A stretch of DNA of 64,000 nt from Klebsiella pneumoniae. Its GTDB lineage: Bacteria > Pseudomonadota > Gammaproteobacteria > Pseudomonadales > Pseudohongiellaceae. The position numbers and the translations under genes were made by a program. Positions 6,547-14,573 of the stretch are shown in pieces. The DNA lies in the NCBI GenBank assembly GCA_945902215.1, contig CAMDML010000001.1, positions 1 to 64,000 on the forward strand, read 5' to 3'. Below the pieces are notes generated by a model. That model was not told where the DNA came from, searched no databases, and was given only the letters and a program-made list of their open reading frames with translations. Numbering within the stretch: the first letter of the stretch is position 1; every line of letters begins with the position of its first letter.

Positions 6547-8847
6547 TTGGTCGAGATCGAAGAAAACAGACAAGAAGCTCCCGTCAAAAATCCAGACGAG
6601 GACTTCGTTCGTCAGCTCTCCCAGATTTACAAGAAGCTGAAGTTCGCCAAGAACCTCAAGAAGGCCATGAAGGAGGTCGAAGGAGACCTGCTGGCTTTGC
6701 TGGGTTGCAAGCTTTTTACCATTTTCCAGAGTGTCGACAACGGTAAGGAAATTGTTGCCACGTTCAAGGGCGGTATCGGTTCGGACGAAAATCCCGACTT
6801 CGTCATCAAGGTGCCTTTCACCGCCACCTCGCTCGCCGGTTACGTCGCCCTCAGCCAGCGCCCCATCCTTGTGGAAAACGTCTACAACAGTGAGGAGCTG
6901 ACCAACATCCATCCCCGGCTCCAGTGGGACAAGAAGTTCAGCGAATCGAAAGGCTTGTTCTTCAAGACCATGATGGTCGTGCCGATCAAGGATGAGATCC
7001 TGCTCGGGGTTATCCAGATCATCAACCTGCGCGACGATGCGGTTTTTACCAAAGAGGACCTCAAGCACGCAACGATGGTGGCACAGATGCTGGCGCGCCA
7101 GTTCCGTTCCGAATTCCAAAGCACGCAGGGACCTTACGACTATCTCGTGCAACAGAGCAAAATCTCCAGCAAGGAACTCGACGAAGTCCAGAAAAACTGT
7201 CAGCTGTACGGCACCACCGTTTCCAAAACGCTGATGGAAGATTTCAAGGTGGATCCGGACGAGATTGGTAAATCGCTCGAACTGTATTACCGGGTGCCGT
7301 ACATGAAGTACGACGCAAAGATCGTGCTGCCCATCGATTTGATGGAAAACCTGGGCAACCAGTACCTGCGCAACAACCTCTGGGTACCGATCTCCGGCAG
7401 CAAGGAGGAAGTGGTTATTCTGATCAGTGATCCCAGCAACTACCAGCGCATTATGGAGATTCAGGGCATTCTAAATGCACGCAACTACGTGTTCCGTCTC
7501 GGTCTGCCTGAACATATCCTGCAATACCTGGGCGGCGCGGCGGGTCAGGAAGAAGAGGAAGCAGCCGGCTTCGACGATGTATTCAAGAGCCTTGAAGAAG
7601 AAAGCGGCGTTGAAGTCGATGGAACCAAGGACAAGGACGACGAGGGCGCGGCCGCAACCTCGGCCATTATCCAGTTGGTGAACAAGATCATCGTCGAGGC
7701 TGAACGCCTTGGCAGTTCAGATATTCATATCGAACCGGGCAAGGACCGCAGCCCCGGTATTGTGCGCGTACGCGTCGACGGCTTGTGCCGTGAACTGCTG
7801 AAGGTGCCTGCCGAACACACCGCAGCACTGATCGCGCGTATCAAGGTTATGTCTCGCCTCGACATTTCCGAGCGCCGGTTTCCCCAGGACGGCAAGTGCA
7901 AGTTGAAAATCCGCGGCCGCGCTGTGGAACTGCGCGTTGCCACTATCCCAACCGTACAGGGCGAAGGCGCTGTGTTGCGTATTCTGGCGGCCGGCAGCGC
8001 GATGCCGCTGGAAAAGATGAACCTGAACACGCTCAACATGCATAACCTCCTGGAGATCACCACACACCCGCACGGGCTGCTGCTGGTAGTGGGGCCGACC
8101 GGTTCCGGTAAAACCACAACGCTGCACGCCGTGCTCGGCCATTTGAACAAGCCCGAACGCAAGATCTGGACTGCGGAAGACCCGGTGGAGATCACGCAGC
8201 CCGGGCTGCAACAAGTACAGATGCAGTCAAAGATCGGCTTCACCTTCGCCACCGCCATGCGTGCCTTCTTGCGTGCCGACCCTGATGTGATCCTGATTGG
8301 TGAGATGCGCGACAAGGAAACCGCCTCGATTGGTGTCGAGGCTTCGCTAACTGGCCACTTGGTATTGTCCACACTGCACACCAATTCGGCGCCGGAAACC
8401 CTGACCCGTCTGCTCGACCTTGGTCTCGACCCGGTCAACTTCTCTGATGCATTGCTGGGTGTACTCGCCCAACGTCTGATGCGCACACTGTGCGGGAACT
8501 GCAAGGAGAGCTACACCCCCGAGCAGCGTGATGTCGATCACCTGATCGACCAGTACGGCCGCAAGGAATGGGAATTCCTGGCGATGCCGCAGACCGAGTG
8601 GAATTTCAAACGGAAGGTAGGTTGCGACAATTGTGGCGGCAGCGGTTACCGCGGCCGTACTGGCGTCCACGAGTTGCTGAAGGGCACACGTGAAATGCAG
8701 AGCTTGATCTACAAGCGGGCCGATCTGTCAGAGATCCGTGCGCAAGCTATTAAGGACGGAATGACCACGCTGAAACAGGACGGCATCCAGAAAATCTTCA
8801 AAGGCTTCTCAGATTACCCGCAATTGCTGCGTATTACTGGGGAGTAG
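6547..8847 (+). CDS. GAF-domain GspE/PilB-type secretion ATPase
   Basis: The 766-residue protein begins with a GAF-like domain (about 20-185), then a MshEN/GspE N-domain (about 195-330), an acidic linker and a PilB/GspE hexameric ATPase domain. The ATPase has Walker A G-P-T-G-S-G-K-T (516-523), an Asp box, Walker B D-V-I-L-I-G-E-M-R-D, a His box S-T-L-H-T-N and the zinc-binding C-G-N-C ... C-D-N-C pairs. The family powers type IV pilus assembly or type II secretion. The start is TTG at 6547, supported by AGGAA six bases upstream; no ATG precedes the GAF domain. No pilin or secretin genes are adjacent. The GAF domain suggests control by a small ligand such as a cyclic nucleotide. Confidence 0.9.
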   Translation: MVEIEENRQEAPVKNPDEDFVRQLSQIYKKLKFAKNLKKAMKEVEGDLLALLGCKLFTIFQSVDNGKEIVATFKGGIGSDENPDFVIKVPFTATSLAGYVALSQRPILVENVYNSEELTNIHPRLQWDKKFSESKGLFFKTMMVVPIKDEILLGVIQIINLRDDAVFTKEDLKHATMVAQMLARQFRSEFQSTQGPYDYLVQQSKISSKELDEVQKNCQLYGTTVSKTLMEDFKVDPDEIGKSLELYYRVPYMKYDAKIVLPIDLMENLGNQYLRNNLWVPISGSKEEVVILISDPSNYQRIMEIQGILNARNYVFRLGLPEHILQYLGGAAGQEEEEAAGFDDVFKSLEEESGVEVDGTKDKDDEGAAATSAIIQLVNKIIVEAERLGSSDIHIEPGKDRSPGIVRVRVDGLCRELLKVPAEHTAALIARIKVMSRLDISERRFPQDGKCKLKIRGRAVELRVATIPTVQGEGAVLRILAAGSAMPLEKMNLNTLNMHNLLEITTHPHGLLLVVGPTGSGKTTTLHAVLGHLNKPERKIWTAEDPVEITQPGLQQVQMQSKIGFTFATAMRAFLRADPDVILIGEMRDKETASIGVEASLTGHLVLSTLHTNSAPETLTRLLDLGLDPVNFSDALLGVLAQRLMRTLCGNCKESYTPEQRDVDHLIDQYGRKEWEFLAMPQTEWNFKRKVGCDNCGGSGYRGRTGVHELLKGTREMQSLIYKRADLSEIRAQAIKDGMTTLKQDGIQKIFKGFSDYPQLLRITGE

Positions 8848-9319
8848 GGGGCGAGGAACCGGGAAAAACCAGGCAGATTCAGAAGCACTGTATAGCAGTT
8901 GGATTGCCACCCCGGTTTCCACACGAAAATTTCCGCACCCCCATTTGTTAAATGTGCAAATATCCGGGAAAACCCGGGTTAAAAGTACAGTAAGGCTTCA
9001 ACTCCCGGTAAATTATGCACAAAAGTGCGGCCTTTGGTTTTGGCGCAGTGATTTTCGGGGAAAACGCAGTTTTTGATTAAGCTAATTTGTAATATATTGA
9101 TTTTATTAGTGAAATAGATGGCTAAAAAACAGCCAATCTGTAACAAGCTTGCACATTGCTGGCCCGGCATCAGCTTCAGGGCCACTTATCCACAAACTTA
9201 TCCAGAGAACTTGTGGACAAACTCTCCCTCACACTCGCCGCTGCCTTGGTGTCGCTCATATCGTCAGGTTGTTATACTGACACTGTCATTTAATCCCCCC
9301 GCCGGAATCTGCCCCTCGC
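8848..9319. other. Intergenic region with DnaA-box-like cluster and AT-rich segment
   Basis: No gene is visible in these 472 bases. Sites fitting the TTWTNCACA DnaA consensus occur at 9013-9021 (TTATGCACA) and 9186-9194 (TTATCCACA). Single-mismatch sites lie at 9198-9206 (TTATCCAGA), 9212-9220 (TTGTCCACA on the minus strand) and 8953-8961 (minus strand). An AT-rich stretch of about 50 bases (9069-9118) lies between the two groups. A small hairpin CCGGG-AAAA-CCCGG is at 8964-8977. The arrangement resembles a replication-origin or DnaA-titration region, but there is no dnaA, dnaN or mnmG neighbour to support a chromosomal origin. Confidence 0.45.
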
Positions 9320-9958
9320 ATGTTGGAAATCACCGAAGATATCCCCTTCCTTTGGCGTCTGAGTACAGACAACGATGAGGGGTTCAGCATGGTATCCATG
9401 GTCGTTCCCTTCAATTCCGGCAGCGAAAACCTCGAACATACCATTGAAACCGACGTTGTCAGCTTCACCGGCGATAACGACACGCTGGCCGAGGAAGAAA
9501 TCCTGGAATGGAATGAAGAAGACATCAGCCTGTTTCTCAAACTGCTGTCGACCCGGGAAGTGGTCAAGACCAGCACCGGCACCCAGACCTACCGCGTGGA
9601 TCTGAGCGATCCGGAGACGATCGAAATCGTGCACATCGTGGCTGCGGCCGGTTTCGGAATGGCCTTGGTAGTCGACGATCTCTTGGTCAGTGATCCCGGC
9701 GAACTCGTCAATATCGCCATCGAACCTGATATTGGCGCACGCGTTACGCTGCACACTGTAGATGGTTACAAGCGTGGCGTTGTCGTAGGCACCGAAGAAG
9801 AGGAAGTCATTTGCGTGATGCTCGACCCGATCCAGCTCGATCAATTCACCGATGTGTCTGATATTCATACCCACGACCTGGTCGTGGTGAAGACCCACCA
9901 ACTCCTGCCCGCACGTTACAGCAGCCCGAATCCCTCTGTTGGCGACGTGCTGCATTGA
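9320..9958 (+). CDS. Acidic protein of unknown function upstream of RF3
   Basis: The 212-residue protein is not recognised. It is strongly acidic, has no signal peptide or membrane segment, and has an [10 protein letters not shown] region near residue 60. Two beta-rich halves follow (about 85-130 and 130-190), each with runs of V, I and hydrophobic alternation. The C-terminal half includes [16 protein letters not shown]. The last codons overlap the TTG start of prfC by four bases, so the two are probably co-translated. A ribosome site before the ATG at 9320 is weak. A cytoplasmic role is likely. Confidence 0.7.
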   Translation: MLEITEDIPFLWRLSTDNDEGFSMVSMVVPFNSGSENLEHTIETDVVSFTGDNDTLAEEEILEWNEEDISLFLKLLSTREVVKTSTGTQTYRVDLSDPETIEIVHIVAAAGFGMALVVDDLLVSDPGELVNIAIEPDIGARVTLHTVDGYKRGVVVGTEEEEVICVMLDPIQLDQFTDVSDIHTHDLVVVKTHQLLPARYSSPNPSVGDVLH

Positions 9959-11532
9959 ATCCTTTTGAAGCGGCCGTAGCCAAACGGCGCACTTTCGCCA
10001 TCATCTCGCACCCCGATGCGGGCAAGACGACGATCACGGAAAAACTGCTCTTGCTGGGGCGCGTGATCCAGAAAGCCGGCACCGTGAAAGGCAAGAAATC
10101 GGATCGCCATGTCACTTCCGACTGGATGACGATGGAGCAGGAGCGCGGTATCTCCATTACCTCGTCCGTGATGCAGTTCCCCTACAAGGAACGCATGGTC
10201 AATCTGCTCGACACCCCTGGCCACGAGGATTTCTCCGAAGATACCTACCGCGTACTCACGGCGGTCGACTCCGTGCTGATGATTATCGACGGTGCCAAAG
10301 GCGTTGAGGAGCGCACCATCAAGCTGATGGAGGTGTGCCGCTTGCGCGATACGCCGATCATCACCTTCGTCAACAAACTCGACCGCGACGTGCGCGCTGG
10401 TGTAGACGTGCTCGACGAAATCGAGAACGTGCTGAAGATCCAATGTGCCCCGATTTTTTGGCCGCTCGGCATGGGCAAGGAATTCAAGGGTATCTACAAC
10501 CTGTATAACGACACCGTGCACATGTTCGAACACGGACAGTCGGACGAACTCCGCACCGTGAAGAAAATGCAGGGCCTCGACAGCGCTGAAGTGTCAGCGT
10601 TTCTCGGCACCTATGCCGACGATTTTCGTGCCGAGATTGAACTGGTACGCGGCGCGAGCCATACCTTCAATCTTGAGGCGTATCTGCAAGGTAAACAGAC
10701 CCCGGTATTTTTCGGCACCGCGCTCGGTAACTTCGGCGTAGAGGAATTGCTCGACCACTTCGTTGAGTGGGCGCCGGCACCGCTGCCGCGGCCGACAACT
10801 ACCCGCAGCGTGCAGCCGACAGAGCCGGCCTTCAGCGGCTTCGTGTTCAAGATCCAGGCCAACATGGATCCCAAACACCGCGACCGCATTGCGTTCATGC
10901 GCATCTGCTCCGGTGCCTATGAAAAGGGTATGCACATGCAACACATACGACTCGGCAAGGAGGTGCGTATCAGCGATGCGGTGACCTTTCTTGCCGGCGA
11001 TCGCGAGCAGGCCGAGTATGCGGTATCGGGAGATATTGTCGGCCTGCACAACCATGGCACGATCCAGATCGGCGACACCTTCACGACGGGTGAAGATCTG
11101 CATTTCACCGGCATCCCGCATTTTGCCCCGGAATTGTTCAAGCGCATCCGGCTGAGGGATCCGCTGAAACTGAAGGCGCTGCAGAAGGGGCTGACACAGT
11201 TGGCTGAAGAAGGTTCCACGCAAGTGTTCATGCCCGCGCGCAACAACGACCTCATCGTTGGTGCCGTTGGTGTGCTCCAGTTTGAAGTGGTCGCGTTCCG
11301 GCTCAAGGACGAATACAACGTGGACTGCGTGTACGAACCGGTTGGCATCCACACCGCGCGCTGGGTGGAAGGCAACGCGGTGAAAATCGACGAGTTCAAA
11401 CGCAAGGCTGCGGACAATATCGCCATTGATGGCGGCGGCCATCTCACCTATCTGGCGCCGACGCGCGTCAATCTCAGCCTCACCCAAGAGCGCTGGCCTG
11501 ATTTACGCTTCTTTGCCACGCGCGAGCATTGA
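9955..11532 (+). CDS. prfC: Peptide chain release factor 3 (RF3)
   Basis: RF3 is the GTPase that removes RF1/RF2 from the ribosome after termination. The 525-residue product matches the family in length (E. coli 529). It has G1 S-H-P-D-A-G-K-T-T (about 19-27), switch region [10 protein letters not shown]3 D-T-P-G-H-E-D-F and G4 N-K-L-D-R. The C-terminal half carries V-F-M-P and V-G-V-L-Q-F-E-V-V, characteristic of RF3. The start is TTG at 9955, overlapping the TGA of the preceding gene; there is no upstream ATG in frame and the encoded N-terminus [14 protein letters not shown] aligns with the family. Confidence 0.96.
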   Translation: MNPFEAAVAKRRTFAIISHPDAGKTTITEKLLLLGRVIQKAGTVKGKKSDRHVTSDWMTMEQERGISITSSVMQFPYKERMVNLLDTPGHEDFSEDTYRVLTAVDSVLMIIDGAKGVEERTIKLMEVCRLRDTPIITFVNKLDRDVRAGVDVLDEIENVLKIQCAPIFWPLGMGKEFKGIYNLYNDTVHMFEHGQSDELRTVKKMQGLDSAEVSAFLGTYADDFRAEIELVRGASHTFNLEAYLQGKQTPVFFGTALGNFGVEELLDHFVEWAPAPLPRPTTTRSVQPTEPAFSGFVFKIQANMDPKHRDRIAFMRICSGAYEKGMHMQHIRLGKEVRISDAVTFLAGDREQAEYAVSGDIVGLHNHGTIQIGDTFTTGEDLHFTGIPHFAPELFKRIRLRDPLKLKALQKGLTQLAEEGSTQVFMPARNNDLIVGAVGVLQFEVVAFRLKDEYNVDCVYEPVGIHTARWVEGNAVKIDEFKRKAADNIAIDGGGHLTYLAPTRVNLSLTQERWPDLRFFATREH

Positions 11533-11647
11533 TCCGGATCAGTCGCTGGAGATTGCGCCCACAATCATGAACACGTCATTGCCTGTAGTAATGGCTTCAG
11601 GCAACACGGAGTCGGGGTCTTCGAAAGTCCAGTCCTGCTTGCAGGCG

Positions 11648-11674
11648 AAAAAGCGCAACAACGGCCGGCGCTTT
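11648..11674 (-). terminator. Probable terminator of pilU
   Basis: Read leftward, AAAGCGC (as GCGCTTT at 11668-11674) pairs with GCGCTTT (11656-11650) and is followed by T residues (11652-11648). It lies 18 bases beyond the pilU stop codon. The rest of the gap 11533-11691 shows nothing else recognisable. Confidence 0.65.
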
Positions 11675-11691
11675 CCTCTCGGGAAACGGTA

Positions 11692-12837
11692 TCAAATATG
11701 TTTCTTGTGTTCGTCCTTGCTCACCAGCGAAATGCCTGACAGATCAGGACCTTTCTTGGCGCCGCCCATTTCGCTTTCTGCCAGTGAAATTTTCAGACGC
11801 AGGTTGTTCTTGGAGTCCGCATTGCGCAGGGCTTCTTCCAGAGTGATCTTGCCTTCTTTGTAGAGGTGGTAGAGCGCAGAATCAAAAGTGCGCATGCCCG
11901 CCCCTTCGGATTTTTCCATCGTATCCTTGATTTCCTCGATCTTGCCACCCTTGATCAGTTCGGCGATGCGCGGCGTGCCAAGCAGAATTTCGATGGCGGC
12001 AGCACGTTTGCCGTCAACGGTGGGAATCAGACGCTGGGAAATGATGCCGCGAATGTTCAGGGAAAGATCCAGGAACAGTTGCTTGTGCCGCTCTTCCGGA
12101 AAGAAGTTGATGATGCGGTCGAGGGCCTGGTTGGCATTGTTGGCGTGCAAGGTAGACAGGCACAAGTGGCCGGTTTCAGCGAAGGCCAGCGCATGTTCCA
12201 TGGCTTCCTCGCTGCGGATCTCGCCGATCAGGATCACGTCTGGCGCCTGGCGCAGAGTATTTTTCAGTGCTTCTTCATACGATTTGGTATCAACGCCCAC
12301 TTCGCGCTGGTTGACGATTGATTTCTTGTGCGGATGCACAAACTCCACCGGGTCTTCTATGGTGATGATGTGGCCAGAGGAGTTCTGGTTGCGGTAGTCG
12401 ATCAGGGAGGCGAGCGAGGTGGATTTACCGGAGCCGGTACCGCCGACGAACAGGATCAGGCCGTTCTTGTTCATCATCAGTTGTGTGAGCATTTCCGGCA
12501 GGCCCAGTTTGCGAAAATCCGGTATGTCGGTTTTGATGGTACGGCAGACCATGGCCACTTCGCCGCGCTGCTGAAAGATGTTCACGCGAAAGCGGCCGAT
12601 GCCTTCGTGCATGATCGCGAGATTCATCTCTGGGTTCTTGTCGAATTGGGCGCGCTGTTCTTCGTTCATGACGCCATAGGCGATCTTCTTGACATCGCCA
12701 TCGGCGAATCTCTCATCGCGCATCGGCACCATCTTGCCAAACGCTTTCATGCTCGGCGCTGCCCCGGACGTAAGGAACAAGTCAGAGCCGTCCGCGTCGA
12801 CCATTTCCTTCAATAACACCAAGATGTCAATATTCAT
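11692..12837 (-). CDS. pilU: Type IV pilus retraction ATPase PilU
   Basis: The 381-residue hexameric ATPase has Walker A G-G-T-G-S-G-K-S (132-139), I-T-I-E-D-P-V-E-F (Asp box), Walker B D-V-I-L-I-G-E-I-R and the His box S-T-L-H-A-N-N. PilU works with PilT to pull pili back. The N-terminus M-N-I-D-I-L-V-L-L-K-E-M-V and the glycine-poor C-terminal tail match PilU better than PilT. The ATG at 12837 has AGGAA upstream; a longer in-frame extension to 12966 overlaps pyrB and is rejected. It lies 40 bases downstream of pyrB. No pilT is present in the window. Confidence 0.88.
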   Translation of the reverse strand: MNIDILVLLKEMVDADGSDLFLTSGAAPSMKAFGKMVPMRDERFADGDVKKIAYGVMNEEQRAQFDKNPEMNLAIMHEGIGRFRVNIFQQRGEVAMVCRTIKTDIPDFRKLGLPEMLTQLMMNKNGLILFVGGTGSGKSTSLASLIDYRNQNSSGHIITIEDPVEFVHPHKKSIVNQREVGVDTKSYEEALKNTLRQAPDVILIGEIRSEEAMEHALAFAETGHLCLSTLHANNANQALDRIINFFPEERHKQLFLDLSLNIRGIISQRLIPTVDGKRAAAIEILLGTPRIAELIKGGKIEEIKDTMEKSEGAGMRTFDSALYHLYKEGKITLEEALRNADSKNNLRLKISLAESEMGGAKKGPDLSGISLVSKDEHKKHI

Positions 12838-12877
12838 GAAGAATTCCTGTGCGTTGCTGTAAGGTGATTTCGCGTAT

Positions 12878-13912
12878 TCAGTCGGCAATCGGCGGCGGTG
12901 TGCGGAAGCGCTTGGCAGTGTACCAATGCACTTCTTGCTCGTGCTTGCCCACCTGATCAGCAACACCCAGTGTGAGCGCGAACAGCGCCATTCGTATCAG
13001 TACGCCGTTGTCGGTCTGACGGAAGATCGCGAGGCTGGGGTGCAGGTTGAGGTCGTTGTCGAGTTCGTTGGCTTCGGCGCGCGAATCGCGCGGCAACGGG
13101 TGCATGATGACTGTGTTGGGCTTGCAGTGGCGTGTATAGATTTCCTGGTTCAAGCGGAAGCGGCCGCGGTAGATGTCGGCTTCACGCTGATCGCTGAAGC
13201 GCTCTTCCTGGATGCGCGTGAGGTACAGGGTGTCGTTGTTCTGCAGCCCCTGCTCCATGTTTTCAGTTTCGGTAACGGTGTGGCCGGCGCTACGCAGTTG
13301 TGCCACGATCAGCTCCGGCATGCGCAGTTCCTTGGGTGACACCAAGGTGAAATGGATGTTGCGATAGAGGCACAGCAACTTGCTGAGCGAGTGCACGGTA
13401 CGGCCAAATTTCAGATCGCCGACCATGGCGATGCGCAGTCCCTCAACCGGGCCGGCAATGTTCAGTTCTTTCTTGATCGTAAAGAGGTCGAGCAGTGCCT
13501 GCGAGGGATGTTCGGAGGGGCCGTCGCCGGCATTGATAACCGGCACGCGACTGGCGCGCGCAAATTCTTCCACCGAACCGGCCACCGGATGGCGCATGGC
13601 GATCACATCGCTGTACCCGCTGATTACGCGCGCGGTGTCGTAGAGTGACTCGCCTTTGGAGATGGCGCTGGCCTTGATGTCGGTGGTTTCGCGAACATGG
13701 CCGCCCAGCAGGTTGAAGGCGCAACCAAAACTTACGCGGGTCCTGGTTGATGGTTCGAAAAAGAGGTTGCCGAGGATGGCGCCGTCGAGCACCCGGGTGC
13801 GCTTCTCGCGCCGGGCATAGGGTTGCATGGCTTCGGCCACGCGAAACAATTCCTCCACATCACGGCTGTCGAACTGGTTGATCGAAAGGATATTGGAGCC
13901 GGTGAATTGCAT
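12878..13912 (-). CDS. pyrB: Aspartate carbamoyltransferase catalytic chain
   Basis: PyrB condenses carbamoyl phosphate with aspartate in the second committed step of pyrimidine synthesis. The 344-residue product has the carbamoyl-phosphate loop F-F-E-P-S-T-R-T-R near residue 52, S-K-G-E-S-L, the H-P-S-Q-A-L-L-D segment and M-H-P-L-P-R near residue 274. It is somewhat longer than E. coli PyrB (311), with extra residues at the C-terminus ending in a Pro-rich tail. No pyrI regulatory-chain or pyrC-like gene is adjacent. It is followed closely by pilU and probably co-transcribed. Confidence 0.95.
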   Translation of the reverse strand: MQFTGSNILSINQFDSRDVEELFRVAEAMQPYARREKRTRVLDGAILGNLFFEPSTRTRVSFGCAFNLLGGHVRETTDIKASAISKGESLYDTARVISGYSDVIAMRHPVAGSVEEFARASRVPVINAGDGPSEHPSQALLDLFTIKKELNIAGPVEGLRIAMVGDLKFGRTVHSLSKLLCLYRNIHFTLVSPKELRMPELIVAQLRSAGHTVTETENMEQGLQNNDTLYLTRIQEERFSDQREADIYRGRFRLNQEIYTRHCKPNTVIMHPLPRDSRAEANELDNDLNLHPSLAIFRQTDNGVLIRMALFALTLGVADQVGKHEQEVHWYTAKRFRTPPPIAD

Positions 13913-14030
13913 GGGGGACAGCTGCTTTCCTGGGAGGGAATATCGGAAAAGTACGGGGGATGTTACACGGATTGGTAGCCCAAGAAAATTGGTGGGAAGG
14001 GGGGGTGGTGGTTCTGGCGAGTTCTAGCGA

Positions 14031-14262
14031 TTTCTGGACACCCACTTTAGCTTTGGGGCACGAGGCTGGGACCGGTAGTGCATTGCTGGGACCGTAGACG
14101 CACATCCGTGTGCACTTCGACTCGGGCCATCCATGGCCCTCACGCGTCCCTGCAACGCACTACCGGTCCCAGCCTCCCCAAGCATTTGTTCACGTGGGCT
14201 TCAGTGGAATTGGTAGTTGACGAACAGCTGCACGGACATCCACAGAACACGCGCAAGATTCC
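14031..14262. repeat. Structured intergenic repeat, copy 1
   Basis: This copy begins at a TTCTGGACACCCACTTTAG boundary (14031-14050). A perfect 20-bp inverted repeat follows, with arms at 14062-14081 and 14157-14176, enclosing an inner palindrome GGGCCA-TCCA-TGGCCC. A conserved tail (about 14177-14262) includes GTTGACGAACAGCT and ACGCGCAAG. The same elements recur at 25756-26065. Paired substitutions between the two copies preserve the arm pairing. No transposase or coding sequence is visible. The remaining non-coding bases 13913-14030 are G-rich and otherwise featureless. Confidence 0.8.
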
Positions 14263-14265
14263 TCA

Positions 14266-14355
14266 AAGGGCCGAGGCTGTGCTGCCTTTGGGGGGTTTGC
14301 GCCCCCCGTGACAGACAGCCCCTATCCCCCCAAAGGCAGCACAGCCTCGGCCCTT
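14266..14355. repeat. Perfect 30-bp inverted repeat
   Basis: Arms at 14266-14295 and 14326-14355 are exact reverse complements over 30 bases, with a 30-base loop. The arms end inward in G6/C6. The left arm follows directly on repeat copy 1. Transcripts from either direction would form a very stable stem. There is no T-run, so it is not a standard terminator. Nothing recognisable lies between 14356 and the protease start at 14574. Confidence 0.9.
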
Positions 14356-14573
14356 AAGCACTGATGCCAAACGCAACAACCAATCCAGTGGATGACCAGA
14401 ACCCACAGAGAACCCACCGGTTCAACATTCCAATAATTTCAAACTAAAACATTGCCAAAGCCCAGACCCGGCAATATGCCGATTTGTGTCTGGCCAGTAC
14501 CGGTTTGGGCTTTTATACTCGCCCAGAGTTGCTGACAAGACAGTGGCCAATGGTACCTTTGGAATGGTTTCGC

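Noticed and set aside
7725-8504. A 259-codon frame opposite the PilB-like ATPase
   Set aside because: Its sequence is Ser/Arg-rich shadow composition with no motif; the plus strand encodes intact Walker and His boxes.
8848-9319. Calling this region oriC outright
   Set aside because: There is no dnaA, dnaN, mnmG or rpmH neighbour and no skew data; only a DnaA-site cluster is claimed.
10594-11487. A 297-codon frame opposite prfC
   Set aside because: Antisense to a conserved GTPase gene; no ribosome site or recognised motif.
14031-14355. Insertion sequence
   Set aside because: Inverted repeats exist, but there is no transposase frame and no target-site duplication can be identified.
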